A stretch of DNA of 28,867 nucleotides. Origin: CAZWVR01 sp964637235. Its GTDB lineage: Bacteria; Bacteroidota; Bacteroidia; Bacteroidales; S143-33. Position 1 is the stretch's first letter, and every line of letters starts with the position of its first letter. Positions 1-7,539 of the stretch are shown here, piece after piece. Made by a program: the position numbers and the translations under genes. Below the pieces are notes generated by a model. The model made no database searches. It was not told the origin of the DNA and worked only from the letters and a program-made list of their open reading frames with translations. Where the stretch lies: NCBI GenBank assembly GCA_964637235.1, contig CAZWVR010000022.1:1-28867 (forward strand), read 5' to 3'.

Positions 1-966
1 TGGTATTTTGTTTTCTTTTTGAGCTTGTTTTATAATTGTCAATACTTTTGTAGTTGCGTCGAGGAGATTTTCTTTTGATTTTTTTATGATTTGTAGGGTA
101 ACTACTGGTTCTCCATCTATTCTGGCATAGTTTTCTGGATCTGCGTATGTAAATTTAATTTCTGCGATATCTCTAAGAAAAATTTTTTTACCACCTAAAT
201 TTGATATTACGATGTTTCCGATATCTTGAGGGCTTTTGAATTCTCCTATTATTCTTATGCTTCTCATTGTATTGCCTTGTTGAATATCGCCTGCTGAGAT
301 TGTTAAATTTTCACTTTTTATGGCATTTTCTATCTGACGAAAGCTAAGATGTAGCTGTTGCATTGACGGTAAGTCAATATTAACTTGGACTTCTTTTTTA
401 CCAAGTCCTTTTATATTAACTTTTGATATTTGTGGTAATTGTTCGATTTGATCTTTAAGATAATCTGCATAGTCGCTTAGCTGATCAAGGCTGAAATCCC
501 CTGATAAATTTATCATCATTATTGGGAAATTTGCGAAGTCAAATTCTGTTACCTGAGGATCATTGGGCAAATCATCGGGTAGATCGGATTTAGCTTTATC
601 AACAGCATCTTTTACATCTGGAAGAACATCGTCAAGATTTACATTTGGTTTAAATTCAAGGAATATCATTGAGACGTCTTGTGCAGAGGTAGATTTTATT
701 TTATTGATTTTGTCAAGGCTTTTTAGTTCTTTTTCTAATGGTTTTGTTATCAGATTTTCAATATCTTGTGGCGAATTACCTGGATATATTGTTTGTATAA
801 ATATTGTTGGATATTTAGTTTCAGGGAATAGTTCTTTTGGCATCTTATTGTAGGCATACCAGCCGAATATAAATAATGCTATTACCATTATTAGTACAGT
901 GGTACTATTATTTAAAGCTATTTCAGTAAGTTTAAATTTGCGGATTACCTTATCTTTTGTTTCCAT
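1..966 (-). CDS. RND-family efflux pump inner-membrane subunit (AcrB/MexF-like), C-terminus missing
   Basis: Translating the minus strand from the ATG at 966 gives an uninterrupted frame to the window edge, about 322 residues of a protein normally around 1000-1100 long. It starts METKDKVIRKFKLTEIALNN and has a first membrane helix near residues 22-40. A periplasmic porter-type domain follows (NKMPKELFPETKYPTIFIQT, then YPGNSPQDIENLITKPLEKE), which is the classic start of the HAE/HME RND superfamily. These proteins are proton-driven exporters that form a tripartite complex with an adaptor and a TolC channel. Both partners are encoded immediately upstream: the adaptor stop is only 8 bases before this ATG. 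The substrate cannot be read from the sequence. The truncation is only the window boundary. Family assignment is firm; drug versus metal or lipid export is unknown. Confidence 0.93.
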   Translation of the reverse strand, partial: METKDKVIRKFKLTEIALNNSTTVLIMVIALFIFGWYAYNKMPKELFPETKYPTIFIQTIYPGNSPQDIENLITKPLEKELKSLDKINKIKSTSAQDVSMIFLEFKPNVNLDDVLPDVKDAVDKAKSDLPDDLPNDPQVTEFDFANFPIMMINLSGDFSLDQLSDYADYLKDQIEQLPQISKVNIKGLGKKEVQVNIDLPSMQQLHLSFRQIENAIKSENLTISAGDIQQGNTMRSIRIIGEFKSPQDIGNIVISNLGGKKIFLRDIAEIKFTYADPENYARIDGEPVVTLQIIKKSKENLLDATTKVLTIIKQAQKENKIP

Positions 967-974
967 TTTTCTTT

Positions 975-2102
975 TTATTTTATAATTATTTGACTTCCGT
1001 CTCTTAGCATATTTATTCCAGATATGATTATGATGTCTTTGGGCGTTAAGCCATTTTTTATTACAGTTTTACTTTGGTCTGCTATGTCAATATTTACATA
1101 TTTTTTTTCTGCTAAATATTTATCTCCTTGTTTTTTTATGGTATATACATACCAGCCTTTTAAATCTTTTGTTAAGGCGTTTGAAGGTAGCACTATTACG
1201 TGTTTTTTGTTGTAGTCACGGAATTTAATGATTATTGACATATTAGGTTTTATTTTTCTGGAAATGTTTTTTATAGGAGCTTTTATTTTTATTGTTCTGC
1301 TATTGGGATCTATAACATTACTAATCCAACTGATATGGCTTTTTTCTTGTAAATTTCCGTATAAAGGTACTTTTATAGTTATAGGGTCATTTATATGTAT
1401 ATAAGGAATATATTTTTCAGAGATATTTGTTTCTGCGTATAAAGAATTTAAATTTACAAGTTCGAGTATTCTTACCGAAGGGGCTGCCATTTGTCCTTCT
1501 TTTGCAAATATTTGATCAACTATTCCAGTGAAAGGTGCGTTTATATATGTCATTTTTAGTTGGCTTTTAATTGTTTCAATATTTTTTAGTAGTACATCTC
1601 GTCGATTTTTACTTTGTAGATATTGGGCTTCTGAAATTAGATTTTTCTCGTATAATTCTTTTTGTTTTTGGAACATTGTATCAGCAAAGAAAAATTGTGT
1701 TTGCAATTGGGCTAAATTATTTCTAAGCACATCATCTTTTAGTTTTACTAATAATTGGCCTTTTTTTACGTATTGACCTTCTTTTACGTATATTCTTTTA
1801 ATTTGTCCATTGATTTCAGGAGTTATTATTATATCTTTTTGAGCTATTGCTGTCCCTGATACCTCTACATAGTGGGTATAATTTTGATAATTTAAATGTA
1901 AGGTATCGACGTATATTCCTTCTGATATTGTGGAAGAATCAGAAATTTGACTTTGTAGTTGTTTTATTTTTTTGTTTAAGGTAGCTATTTGTTCTTTGTA
2001 TTTAGCAATTTGTTTTTCTATGTCTGTTATGTTTTTCTTTTTTTGGCAGGATGCAAACATAATGATAATAAATGCCGTACTTAAAAAGAATATTTTTTTC
2101 AT
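975..2102 (-). CDS. RND efflux periplasmic adaptor (membrane fusion protein), lipoprotein
   Basis: This 375-residue protein has a lipoprotein signal peptide: MKKIFF, a hydrophobic stretch, and lipobox FASC with Cys19 as the lipidation site. A charged coiled coil follows at residues 22-58 (heptads in KQIAKYKEQIATLNKKIKQL). Then comes the split biotinyl-lipoyl domain (GTAIAQKDIIITPEINGQI and VKEGQYVKKGQLLVKL, about 80-120), a helical hairpin to about 175, and beta-barrel and membrane-proximal domains. This is the HlyD/AcrA adaptor order. It would bridge the inner-membrane pump encoded 8 bases downstream and the TolC channel encoded 11 bases upstream. The N-terminal coiled coil before the lipoyl domain lies outside the core adaptor fold and probably acts as a spacer from the lipid anchor; that role is inferred. 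Confidence 0.93.
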   Translation of the reverse strand: MKKIFFLSTAFIIIMFASCQKKKNITDIEKQIAKYKEQIATLNKKIKQLQSQISDSSTISEGIYVDTLHLNYQNYTHYVEVSGTAIAQKDIIITPEINGQIKRIYVKEGQYVKKGQLLVKLKDDVLRNNLAQLQTQFFFADTMFQKQKELYEKNLISEAQYLQSKNRRDVLLKNIETIKSQLKMTYINAPFTGIVDQIFAKEGQMAAPSVRILELVNLNSLYAETNISEKYIPYIHINDPITIKVPLYGNLQEKSHISWISNVIDPNSRTIKIKAPIKNISRKIKPNMSIIIKFRDYNKKHVIVLPSNALTKDLKGWYVYTIKKQGDKYLAEKKYVNIDIADQSKTVIKNGLTPKDIIIISGINMLRDGSQIIIK

Positions 2103-2113
2103 ATTTGTAGTTT

Positions 2114-3517
2114 TTATTGATTAACAAGTTTTAGTAAATCAAATTTTGTATTTAATAGCTCCATAATAGCTTGGTAGTAAGCAGCTTGTTTTTGTAATAA
2201 TTGATTTTCTGCTTGTGTAAGTTCAAAGCTACTGGCTGTTCCGTTTTTAAATTTTATTTCAGTATCTTGATATATTTTTTTACTTAGTGCTAAGTTTTGC
2301 TTTGTATTTATGTATTTACCGTAAGCATCTAAATATTTATTTTTAGCTTGTTCATATTGGATGTTAAGCTGTTTTCGTAGCATTTCTGTTGTATTGTGAG
2401 CCTCTTCAAGAGCAATTCTTTTCTGTTGTCTAATTGCTATTTTTTGTCCACTTCCAAAAATAGGTATAGCCACACTAATGCCTATCATAGAGGATTTATA
2501 CCAATTGGCGTTTTTGTCAAAAATGTCAAAGTCGTCAGACATTTCTTTTGTAGAATAATTAAATATTCCTGTTATTGATGGTAGAAATTTAGCTTCTGCT
2601 CTTCGCATATCAAGTAATGCTAATTTTTCTCTTGTCAGGGCTATTTTATAGTTAATATTTTGTTCTGGTGAGAAGTCTGTTAATATTTTTGCATTTATAT
2701 TTGAATTTTCAAGAAAATTCTCCAATGAATCGGTTAATATTAAAGAATCTGTTAGATTTAGCCCTAATTGGAATTTTAGCATCATATAAGCTAATTGTTT
2801 TTGTCTTTTTACTGTATTTAGTTGATTTTCAATTGTTAGTTGTATAATCTTTATTTGGTCAACTTTGGTTTGTTCAGCCATTTTTTCATTTACCAGTTCT
2901 TGGGTTTGTTTCAATAGTTTATTTATATTTTGATAATTCTCTTGTAAAACTTTTTCTAATTGTTCCGTTATTAAACACATCATATAACCTTTCTCTATGC
3001 CATTTTTTATTTCCAGTTGAGTTTTTAAATAGTTTTGTTCAGATAATGCTTTAAAAGTTTTTGAAGCTTTTAATCCTACTATATATTCCCCGTTAAATAT
3101 TAGTTGTGATACAGTTAAGCCTAAGGAGGTATTATACTGGGAACCAAATTGTACAGCGATTTTGTTATTTCCGAAATTAGGTTGTTGAATTGGTCTTAGT
3201 CCGAAATAATTAGTATTAACATTGAATACTACTGGTAATAGAAAGTTTGGCATTAGTTGTGTAGGAATTTCTAAAAAGTCTTGAAATTGAACTTGTCCAT
3301 TTACTTGTGGCAAGCCTATTGCTGTTGTTTCCCATATTTTCCATTTTGCTTTTCTTATTTCAAGGCGGCTGTTTTTTATTGTTAGATTATTTTTATATCC
3401 AATTTCAATAGCCTGATTAAGAGAAATTTGATAAATATTACTTAAAGTATCGTTTTGTGCAAGACTATTAATTGAAAACATAATCAGGCTGATAATAATT
3501 AAAAAGTATTTTTTCAT
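2114..3517 (-). CDS. TolC-family outer membrane efflux protein
   Basis: This 467-residue protein starts with a Sec signal peptide (MKKYFLIIISLIMFSINSLAQ). Two OEP repeats follow: LNQAIEIGYKNNLTIKNSRL near residues 33-52 is the conserved start of the first, and a second long helical repeat occupies about 270-467. Near the C-terminus, FKNGTASSFELTQAENQLLQ is the typical TolC-family sequence before the last helix. It forms the trimeric outer-membrane channel of the tripartite exporter. It begins 2 bases after the tetR stop and is followed 11 bases later by the adaptor, so tetR-tolC-adaptor-pump is one transcription unit. The length is normal for the family. Confidence 0.93.
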   Translation of the reverse strand: MKKYFLIIISLIMFSINSLAQNDTLSNIYQISLNQAIEIGYKNNLTIKNSRLEIRKAKWKIWETTAIGLPQVNGQVQFQDFLEIPTQLMPNFLLPVVFNVNTNYFGLRPIQQPNFGNNKIAVQFGSQYNTSLGLTVSQLIFNGEYIVGLKASKTFKALSEQNYLKTQLEIKNGIEKGYMMCLITEQLEKVLQENYQNINKLLKQTQELVNEKMAEQTKVDQIKIIQLTIENQLNTVKRQKQLAYMMLKFQLGLNLTDSLILTDSLENFLENSNINAKILTDFSPEQNINYKIALTREKLALLDMRRAEAKFLPSITGIFNYSTKEMSDDFDIFDKNANWYKSSMIGISVAIPIFGSGQKIAIRQQKRIALEEAHNTTEMLRKQLNIQYEQAKNKYLDAYGKYINTKQNLALSKKIYQDTEIKFKNGTASSFELTQAENQLLQKQAAYYQAIMELLNTKFDLLKLVNQ

Positions 3518-3519
3518 AT

Positions 3520-4128
3520 TTATTTTTTTTGTTGAAGTTCTTTATAAATCTGTAAGCCTTTTTTTGTTGTAATACCGTATATATGGTATTTAAAGGTTTC
3601 TTTTATTATTTCTGCTTTTGAGTATGAAGCTTCTATATCTTGGTAGCTGCCATTAAAAAGTGCTTTACTTCTTATAATTTGTAATTTAGCAATAATTTCA
3701 GGAACAATATCTTTTCTAAAAATTCCTTCCTTTTGACCTCGTTTTATATTTTTCACTATTGCTTCAAACATTTTTTTATCCATTTCTTTGTTAATATTGT
3801 CGGCAATATCTGGGTAGTACTTTTTTAAATCGTATTTTACATTTGATGGTAATTGAGAAATTATTTTTAGCATTTCTTCATTTATTTTTACTATTACCTC
3901 CATCGCGTTTTCGGCGTTTTCTGTAATATTTTCTACTTTTTTATTAAATTCTTCCATATCATATTCCATAATTTGTCGTATTAGCTCTTTTTTATCTTTT
4001 ATATGCTGATAGAGGGTTTTTTTAGATATACCTAATTCTCTGGCTAAGTCGTCCATACTTATGCTTCTTATGCCATATTTCATAAATAGTTCCTTAGCTT
4101 TTGATAAAATTAGCTGTTGTTTATTCAT
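3520..4128 (-). CDS. TetR/AcrR-family transcriptional regulator of the efflux operon
   Basis: This 202-residue protein has an N-terminal TetR DNA-binding domain at residues 1-50 (AKELFMKYGIRSISMDDLAR, then LGISKKTLYQHIKDKKELI), with the characteristic helix-turn-helix and following helix. The C-terminal part is all-helical and variable, as expected for a ligand-binding and dimerisation domain. It is the first gene of the operon and ends 2 bases before tolC, so it is probably an autoregulated repressor released by a pump substrate. A Bacteroidota -7 box (TATATTTG, minus strand, 4156-4149) and a perfect 9+9 inverted repeat (4176-4199) sit upstream. The ligand is not predictable. Family assignment is firm; the regulatory logic is inferred from position. 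Confidence 0.92.
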   Translation of the reverse strand: MNKQQLILSKAKELFMKYGIRSISMDDLARELGISKKTLYQHIKDKKELIRQIMEYDMEEFNKKVENITENAENAMEVIVKINEEMLKIISQLPSNVKYDLKKYYPDIADNINKEMDKKMFEAIVKNIKRGQKEGIFRKDIVPEIIAKLQIIRSKALFNGSYQDIEASYSKAEIIKETFKYHIYGITTKKGLQIYKELQQKK

Positions 4129-4148
4129 TTTAGTTTTTTTTCTGAATG

Positions 4149-4156
4149 CAAATATA
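4149..4156 (-). promoter_or_regulatory. -7 box of the tetR-efflux operon promoter
   Basis: On the minus strand this reads TATATTTG, a full match to the Bacteroidota TAnnTTTG element, ending 20 bases before the tetR ATG. No clear TTTG -33 element lies at the usual distance, which would fit a weak or repressor-controlled promoter. Transcription would start only a few bases before the start codon. Confidence 0.6.
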
Positions 4157-4175
4157 AAAAACTTTTGAAACTAAA

Positions 4176-4199
4176 AAACTTTTTTCGTATAAAAAGTTT
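4176..4199. promoter_or_regulatory. Candidate TetR operator (perfect inverted repeat)
   Basis: Plus strand: AAACTTTTT, six bases (TCGTAT), AAAAAGTTT. The two 9-base arms are exact reverse complements, giving a 24-bp dyad. That is the size range commonly seen for TetR-family operators. It lies 20 bases upstream of the -7 box, across the expected -33 region, where a bound dimer would block RNA polymerase. A related half-site (AAAAAACTTTT) occurs at 4156-4166 and again at 4173-4183, a 17-base period. The AT-rich background makes short palindromes common, but a 9+9 repeat with a mixed spacer at this position is suggestive. Confidence 0.5.
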
Positions 4200-4312
4200 C
4201 CAAATAAAATAAAAAAATATTTCTTATTCTTTTGTTTTAATACATTGAGATAACTTTTGATAAGTTTATTGTATAATTGTGATTGTACTTTATTGTTTAT
4301 CTATGTATAATT

Positions 4313-4879
4313 TTATCTTTTGGATAGTTGGATAGCTCGTTGATAATCTTCCGGATAATTTATATTTAGAAAAGTGTATTCTGGCAAATTTTTTATATTT
4401 ATTATTTTAAAGTATGGTGATAAATGTAACAGTTTAAAATTTTTATTATCAATATGTTGTTTTATTATGCTTGTTATAGTTTTGTAATAAATACCTATTA
4501 ATGGGTTTATGCGTTTTTTGTAGCTTATCCATGTATTTGTATTTTGTTGTAAAAGCATTTTAAATATATCAATAGGTATAAATGGACTGTCGCAGGGAGT
4601 AATTATTATTTTTTCATAAGGAAGATTTTTTAGTGCTGAATAAATACCACAAATAGGACCACAATTTTTTATAATATCCTCAATTTTTTTATATGGCAAG
4701 AAATCTAAATCTAATGAATTTGAACTAATAAAAATATTTGGTGTTATTTTTCTTAATTTTTCAGCTATAATTTCAATTATATATTTATTGTTTATTTTTA
4801 ATAATGCCTTATTCTTTCCCATCCTAGAACTCTTACCTCCTGCAAGAATAACAGCAGCAAAGTTGTTTGCCCTTTCCAT
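4313..4879 (-). CDS. mobA: Molybdenum cofactor guanylyltransferase-like protein (MobA family)
   Basis: About 188 residues. The nucleotidyltransferase signature AVILAGGKSSRMGKNKALLK lies at the N-terminus (GG, R, MG, K binding the NTP), followed by a central PCDSPFIP (metal-binding Asp) and a C-terminal FLNINYPEDY (the usual NTPED region). MobA attaches GMP to molybdopterin to form the guanine dinucleotide cofactor of bis-MGD enzymes in the cytoplasm. I start it at the ATG at 4879. A TTG seven codons upstream (4900) is also in frame, but that TTG is the last three bases of a TAAATTTG -7 box, so it lies upstream of any transcript from that promoter. No other cofactor gene is nearby, so the exact substrate rests on family similarity. 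Confidence 0.82.
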   Translation of the reverse strand: MERANNFAAVILAGGKSSRMGKNKALLKINNKYIIEIIAEKLRKITPNIFISSNSLDLDFLPYKKIEDIIKNCGPICGIYSALKNLPYEKIIITPCDSPFIPIDIFKMLLQQNTNTWISYKKRINPLIGIYYKTITSIIKQHIDNKNFKLLHLSPYFKIINIKNLPEYTFLNINYPEDYQRAIQLSKR

Positions 4880-4897
4880 TTTTATTAACTTTGTAAG

Positions 4898-4905
4898 CAA
4901 ATTTA
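4898..4905 (-). promoter_or_regulatory. -7 box of the mobA promoter
   Basis: The minus strand reads TAAATTTG, an exact TAnnTTTG match, ending 18 bases before the mobA ATG at 4879. No convincing -33 TTTG is seen. The box overlaps an in-frame TTG and so helps reject the longer mobA reading. Confidence 0.55.
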
Positions 4906-4936
4906 CTTAATTTTCTAAGTAAAATATTTATTTCTA

Positions 4937-5836
4937 ATGAGTATGTTTATAGTTCGTAATGATTATATACGGGCAAATATATGGGATAATTTTATAGAAA
5001 ATTCTATCAACAGTGTTGAATTTTTAAAGAAATGGTATCTGGATGTTGTTGTCCCTAAATGGATTGCTATTATTTTAAATGATTTTCTAATGGCTATGCC
5101 TATTCCATATAAATCTTTTATAGCTGCAAAGTTAATAGACACTCCTCCCTTTTTACCTTATATGGGAATAATTTCTCGAATTGGTTTTCAGCAGGAGGAT
5201 TTTACTAATTTTATTTCTAAATTACCTGGAAATTATATGTTTATCGATTATCGATTTAATAAATTTAATAATTTGCCTTTTTTAACTAAGCTATTTTTTT
5301 ATTCTGTAAATTTATCATATTCGTATCAATATTTGTATAATAATTATAGCGATAAGATAAAGAAATATTTGTCAAATAATGAATATAAAATTTATGTGGG
5401 AATTATACCTTCCTTAATAAGAAATTTTTTGATAAGAAATAATTTATTGACTTCTCGTCAATTACAGATTATTATGAGGTTAATATCTGAGAGTTTACTT
5501 AAAGAAAAAGGTATTATTTATGGCGCTTATGATAAGGGAGATAGATTGGTGGGATTTGCTTTTTTTCTGCTTTCTAAATATTCTACTGATTTAATTTATA
5601 TAGCAACTGAGGGAAATAGAGAGGATATTGCAGTTTATATAATTGATAAATTCTTGAAAAAGAATGAAATGAGTTCAATTACTTTAAATTTTACTTGCAG
5701 TTTTTGCAGAAAGTTTTTACATATTTTTCGTAATATGGCAACTGATAAATATTATGTTTATAGTTATTATTCTCGTTATTTAAAAAAAGTTTGGGAATAT
5801 AAACGGAAAAATAGCAGTGATGGCTTCATTTTATAA
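4937..5836 (+). CDS. Hypothetical protein, possible FemAB/GNAT-fold acyltransferase relative
   Basis: This 299-residue cytoplasmic protein has no signal peptide or membrane helix. The N-terminus (IRANIWDNFIENSINSVEFL, then KKWYLDVVVPKWIAIILNDF) and the middle (YGAYDKGDRLVGFAFFLLSK) resemble an unnamed Bacteroidota protein group of about 300 residues that I associate with the FemAB/GNAT fold: an early WYLD...W block, a substrate-like first half, and a GNAT-like beta-strand core in the second half. The assignment comes from recalled patterns, not a search, and no catalytic residue can be named. It diverges from mobA and overlaps the start of yigZ by 17 bases, so the two are probably translationally coupled. 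The start could also be the ATG two codons in. Confidence 0.55.
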   Translation: MSMFIVRNDYIRANIWDNFIENSINSVEFLKKWYLDVVVPKWIAIILNDFLMAMPIPYKSFIAAKLIDTPPFLPYMGIISRIGFQQEDFTNFISKLPGNYMFIDYRFNKFNNLPFLTKLFFYSVNLSYSYQYLYNNYSDKIKKYLSNNEYKIYVGIIPSLIRNFLIRNNLLTSRQLQIIMRLISESLLKEKGIIYGAYDKGDRLVGFAFFLLSKYSTDLIYIATEGNREDIAVYIIDKFLKKNEMSSITLNFTCSFCRKFLHIFRNMATDKYYVYSYYSRYLKKVWEYKRKNSSDGFIL

Positions 5837-6422
5837 AACTATTGCAGCTCCTGCTCGCGGTTTTTTTTCGGATAAAAAAAGTAAGTTTTATTCTTTTGTT
5901 TATCCAGTTGATAATGAAGAAGTTATAAGAGATATTCTTAAAAAATTAAGAAAGGAGTATCATTCTGCTCGTCATTATGTATATGCGTTTCGTTTAGGAG
6001 CTGATAAATCTCATTATAGATATAGTGATGATGGAGAACCTTCTGGCTCCGCGGGTTTGCCTGTTTTTAATGTTATCAAATCTGAAGATTTAACAAATAT
6101 TTTAATAGTCGTAGTTAGATATTTTGGGGGTAAAAAATTGGGTATTCCTGGTTTGATAAATGCTTATTCTACTTCTGCAATGGATGCTATTAAAAATGCT
6201 AATATTGTAATTCGTAAAATTACAAAAGTATTTGAGTTAAGTTTTCCTTATTCTTTGCTTGGTAGTATAATGAAATTTATTGAACAGAATGAAGGTGAAA
6301 TTTTAGAACAAAATTTTTCTGATTCCTGTAAAGTATTGATAAAAATACCGATAGATAGGCAAGAGAGCTTTTTTAGTTCATTAAAAAACTTTTATAATTT
6401 AAATATTACAGAAAAAGGCTGA
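5820..6422 (+). CDS. yigZ: YigZ/IMPACT family protein
   Basis: About 200 residues. The IMPACT signature is unmistakable: KSKFYSF near the N-terminus, then HYVYAFRLG, YRYSDDGEPSGSAGLPV and VVVRYFGGKKLGIPGLINAY (about residues 55-120). A ferredoxin-like DUF1949-type C-terminal half follows from about 140. Members of this family bind ribosomes or nucleic acid and are linked to translational control; the biochemical role in bacteria is unsettled. I chose ATG 5820; a GTG directly before it (5817) is also possible. It overlaps the upstream unknown gene. Its last codons and its TGA stop form the left arm of a hairpin that acts as a terminator on the opposite strand. Confidence 0.9.
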   Translation: MASFYKTIAAPARGFFSDKKSKFYSFVYPVDNEEVIRDILKKLRKEYHSARHYVYAFRLGADKSHYRYSDDGEPSGSAGLPVFNVIKSEDLTNILIVVVRYFGGKKLGIPGLINAYSTSAMDAIKNANIVIRKITKVFELSFPYSLLGSIMKFIEQNEGEILEQNFSDSCKVLIKIPIDRQESFFSSLKNFYNLNITEKG

Positions 6423-6436
6423 CCGAAGTCAGCCTT
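6415..6436 (-). terminator. Intrinsic terminator of siaC with a UUCG tetraloop, inside the yigZ 3' end
   Basis: Minus strand: AAGGCTGAC, TTCG, GTCAGCCTT, then TTTC. This is a perfect 9-bp stem closed by the very stable cUUCGg tetraloop and followed by a run of T. The plus strand has the same stem but no T run, so the signal works mainly for the minus-strand gene ending at 6464. The stop codon of yigZ (6420-6422) lies within the stem. Confidence 0.85.
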
Positions 6437-6463
6437 ATCAAGATGGGCGCACAAACCTATACT

Positions 6464-6856
6464 TTATTCAAAAGTATAAGTATAACTTATTTGTTTAAAG
6501 GGAACTTTTATTATTTCTGCATATTCCAGTCCGGTTTCTTTCATATCTTCATCGTCTTCTGGATAGTACCATTTTACAATTACTGGCTGTCCGGATTTAT
6601 ATAAATCCTCCATTTTGTATAAGATATCTAAAATTATTTTTGATGAGGCAGTGTTAAAGTAATCTAATTTTAAAGTTAATTCTGTTTGCGGAGCAGGTTT
6701 TTGCATATATTCATCAAGCCATTCTAAAACATCTGCATAAAATTCTTTTACATCTGGTGGAAATGATTTTCCCTCAATAATTAAAATTCCTGTTTCAGGG
6801 TCAAAGTCTATTTTTGGAGTATCTAAACCTGCTTTTTTATATAATTTTTTGAGCAT
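6464..6856 (-). CDS. siaC: SiaC-family regulatory phosphoprotein (DUF1987)
   Basis: 130 residues, the normal family length. Conserved blocks are IDFDPETGILIIEGKSFPPD (16-35), KEFYADVLEWLDEY (37-50), LKLDYFNTASSKIILDIL (62-79) and VKWYYPEDDEDMKETGLEYA near 94-113. In Pseudomonas, SiaC is phosphorylated on a Thr in the FNTASSK loop by the kinase SiaB and dephosphorylated by the phosphatase SiaA, and it controls the diguanylate cyclase SiaD. Here the matching residue is Thr69, so the switch residue is kept. No SiaA, SiaB or GGDEF gene is in the window, so its partners lie elsewhere. The family is clear; the biological output is unknown. Confidence 0.88.
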   Translation of the reverse strand: MLKKLYKKAGLDTPKIDFDPETGILIIEGKSFPPDVKEFYADVLEWLDEYMQKPAPQTELTLKLDYFNTASSKIILDILYKMEDLYKSGQPVIVKWYYPEDDEDMKETGLEYAEIIKVPFKQISYTYTFE

Positions 6857-6913
6857 AGTTGATTTTTTATATCGTTCTGCAAAAATCGTGCAACTTTGTC
6901 AAAATGTAAAATT

Positions 6914-7273
6914 TTATAGATAAATTTCTCTAATAATTTTTCTTGTAGCTTGCGAGTCCTTTACTGTAAAAATAAAAGTAATTTCTTTATTTTTAGTATT
7001 ACCTGTAAAATAGTAATAGCTTACTGAGGCTTTATTCCCATTATTTAAGTCATAGTGTACTTCTTGTATTTTTTCTCCATGTATATATACTGAGACTGTG
7101 AGTTGTTTTAATTCATCAGTACTGTTTGCATTTATTAAAAATGATATAAATCCGTTATTTATATCTGTTTGTGTAGTTATTTTTATCGTAGGACTAAAAA
7201 AACCGTAGTTTTCAGAATAAAAAGCCATTGTAAAAATACTTAGTATCAGTAAAAAAAGTATTTTGACTTTCAT
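6914..7273 (-). CDS. Small exported protein of unknown function
   Basis: 119 residues starting with a signal peptide (MKVKILFLLILSIFTMAFYS, cleavage likely around residue 20). The remainder alternates polar and hydrophobic residues in a beta-rich pattern (GFISFLINANSTDELKQLTV, then KASVSYYYF and ITFIFTVKDSQ), compatible with a single Ig-like or beta-sandwich domain. I do not recognise the family. A TATATTTG -7 box precedes it, so it has its own promoter. siaC follows 57 bases downstream on the same strand and could be co-transcribed. The export prediction is reliable; the fold is inferred. Confidence 0.7.
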   Translation of the reverse strand: MKVKILFLLILSIFTMAFYSENYGFFSPTIKITTQTDINNGFISFLINANSTDELKQLTVSVYIHGEKIQEVHYDLNNGNKASVSYYYFTGNTKNKEITFIFTVKDSQATRKIIREIYL

Positions 7274-7314
7274 TTTGGTATGCTTATGATAGACTTTTAG
7301 TTAATTTCCATTTA

Positions 7315-7322
7315 CAAATATA
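7315..7322 (-). promoter_or_regulatory. -7 box upstream of the exported protein gene (6914-7273)
   Basis: The minus strand reads TATATTTG, an exact TAnnTTTG match, ending 41 bases before the ATG at 7273. The -33 side has no TTTG at the usual 17-20-base spacing. The rest of the 266-base gap 7274-7539 holds only AT-rich sequence, including a 14-bp AT-only palindrome at 7442-7455 that I do not regard as meaningful; I see no gene or RNA there. Confidence 0.5.
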
Positions 7323-7539
7323 CATAAAAATTTGCTATTTAGTTAAATCAATATCAAAAATTTTAAACCGTAAGTAAAAGAAACTTTACAAATATTACTT
7401 TATTTAATACGATAATAGGTTATGGATTTCAATTTTTAAGGTTTAAATATTTAAAGTTTTGATTTATAAAAAAAGTATCTATGTTAAAAAATGTTATTTC
7501 TTTTGAATTATTTTTTTATTTATGAGTTGATATTTGTAT

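Noticed and set aside
563..853. Open frame on the plus strand
   Set aside because: It is antisense to the RND pump gene, has composition typical of a shadow frame, and resembles no protein family.
7442..7455. 14-bp palindrome of A and T only
   Set aside because: Palindromes made only of A and T are common in such AT-rich gaps; it has no positional link to a promoter.
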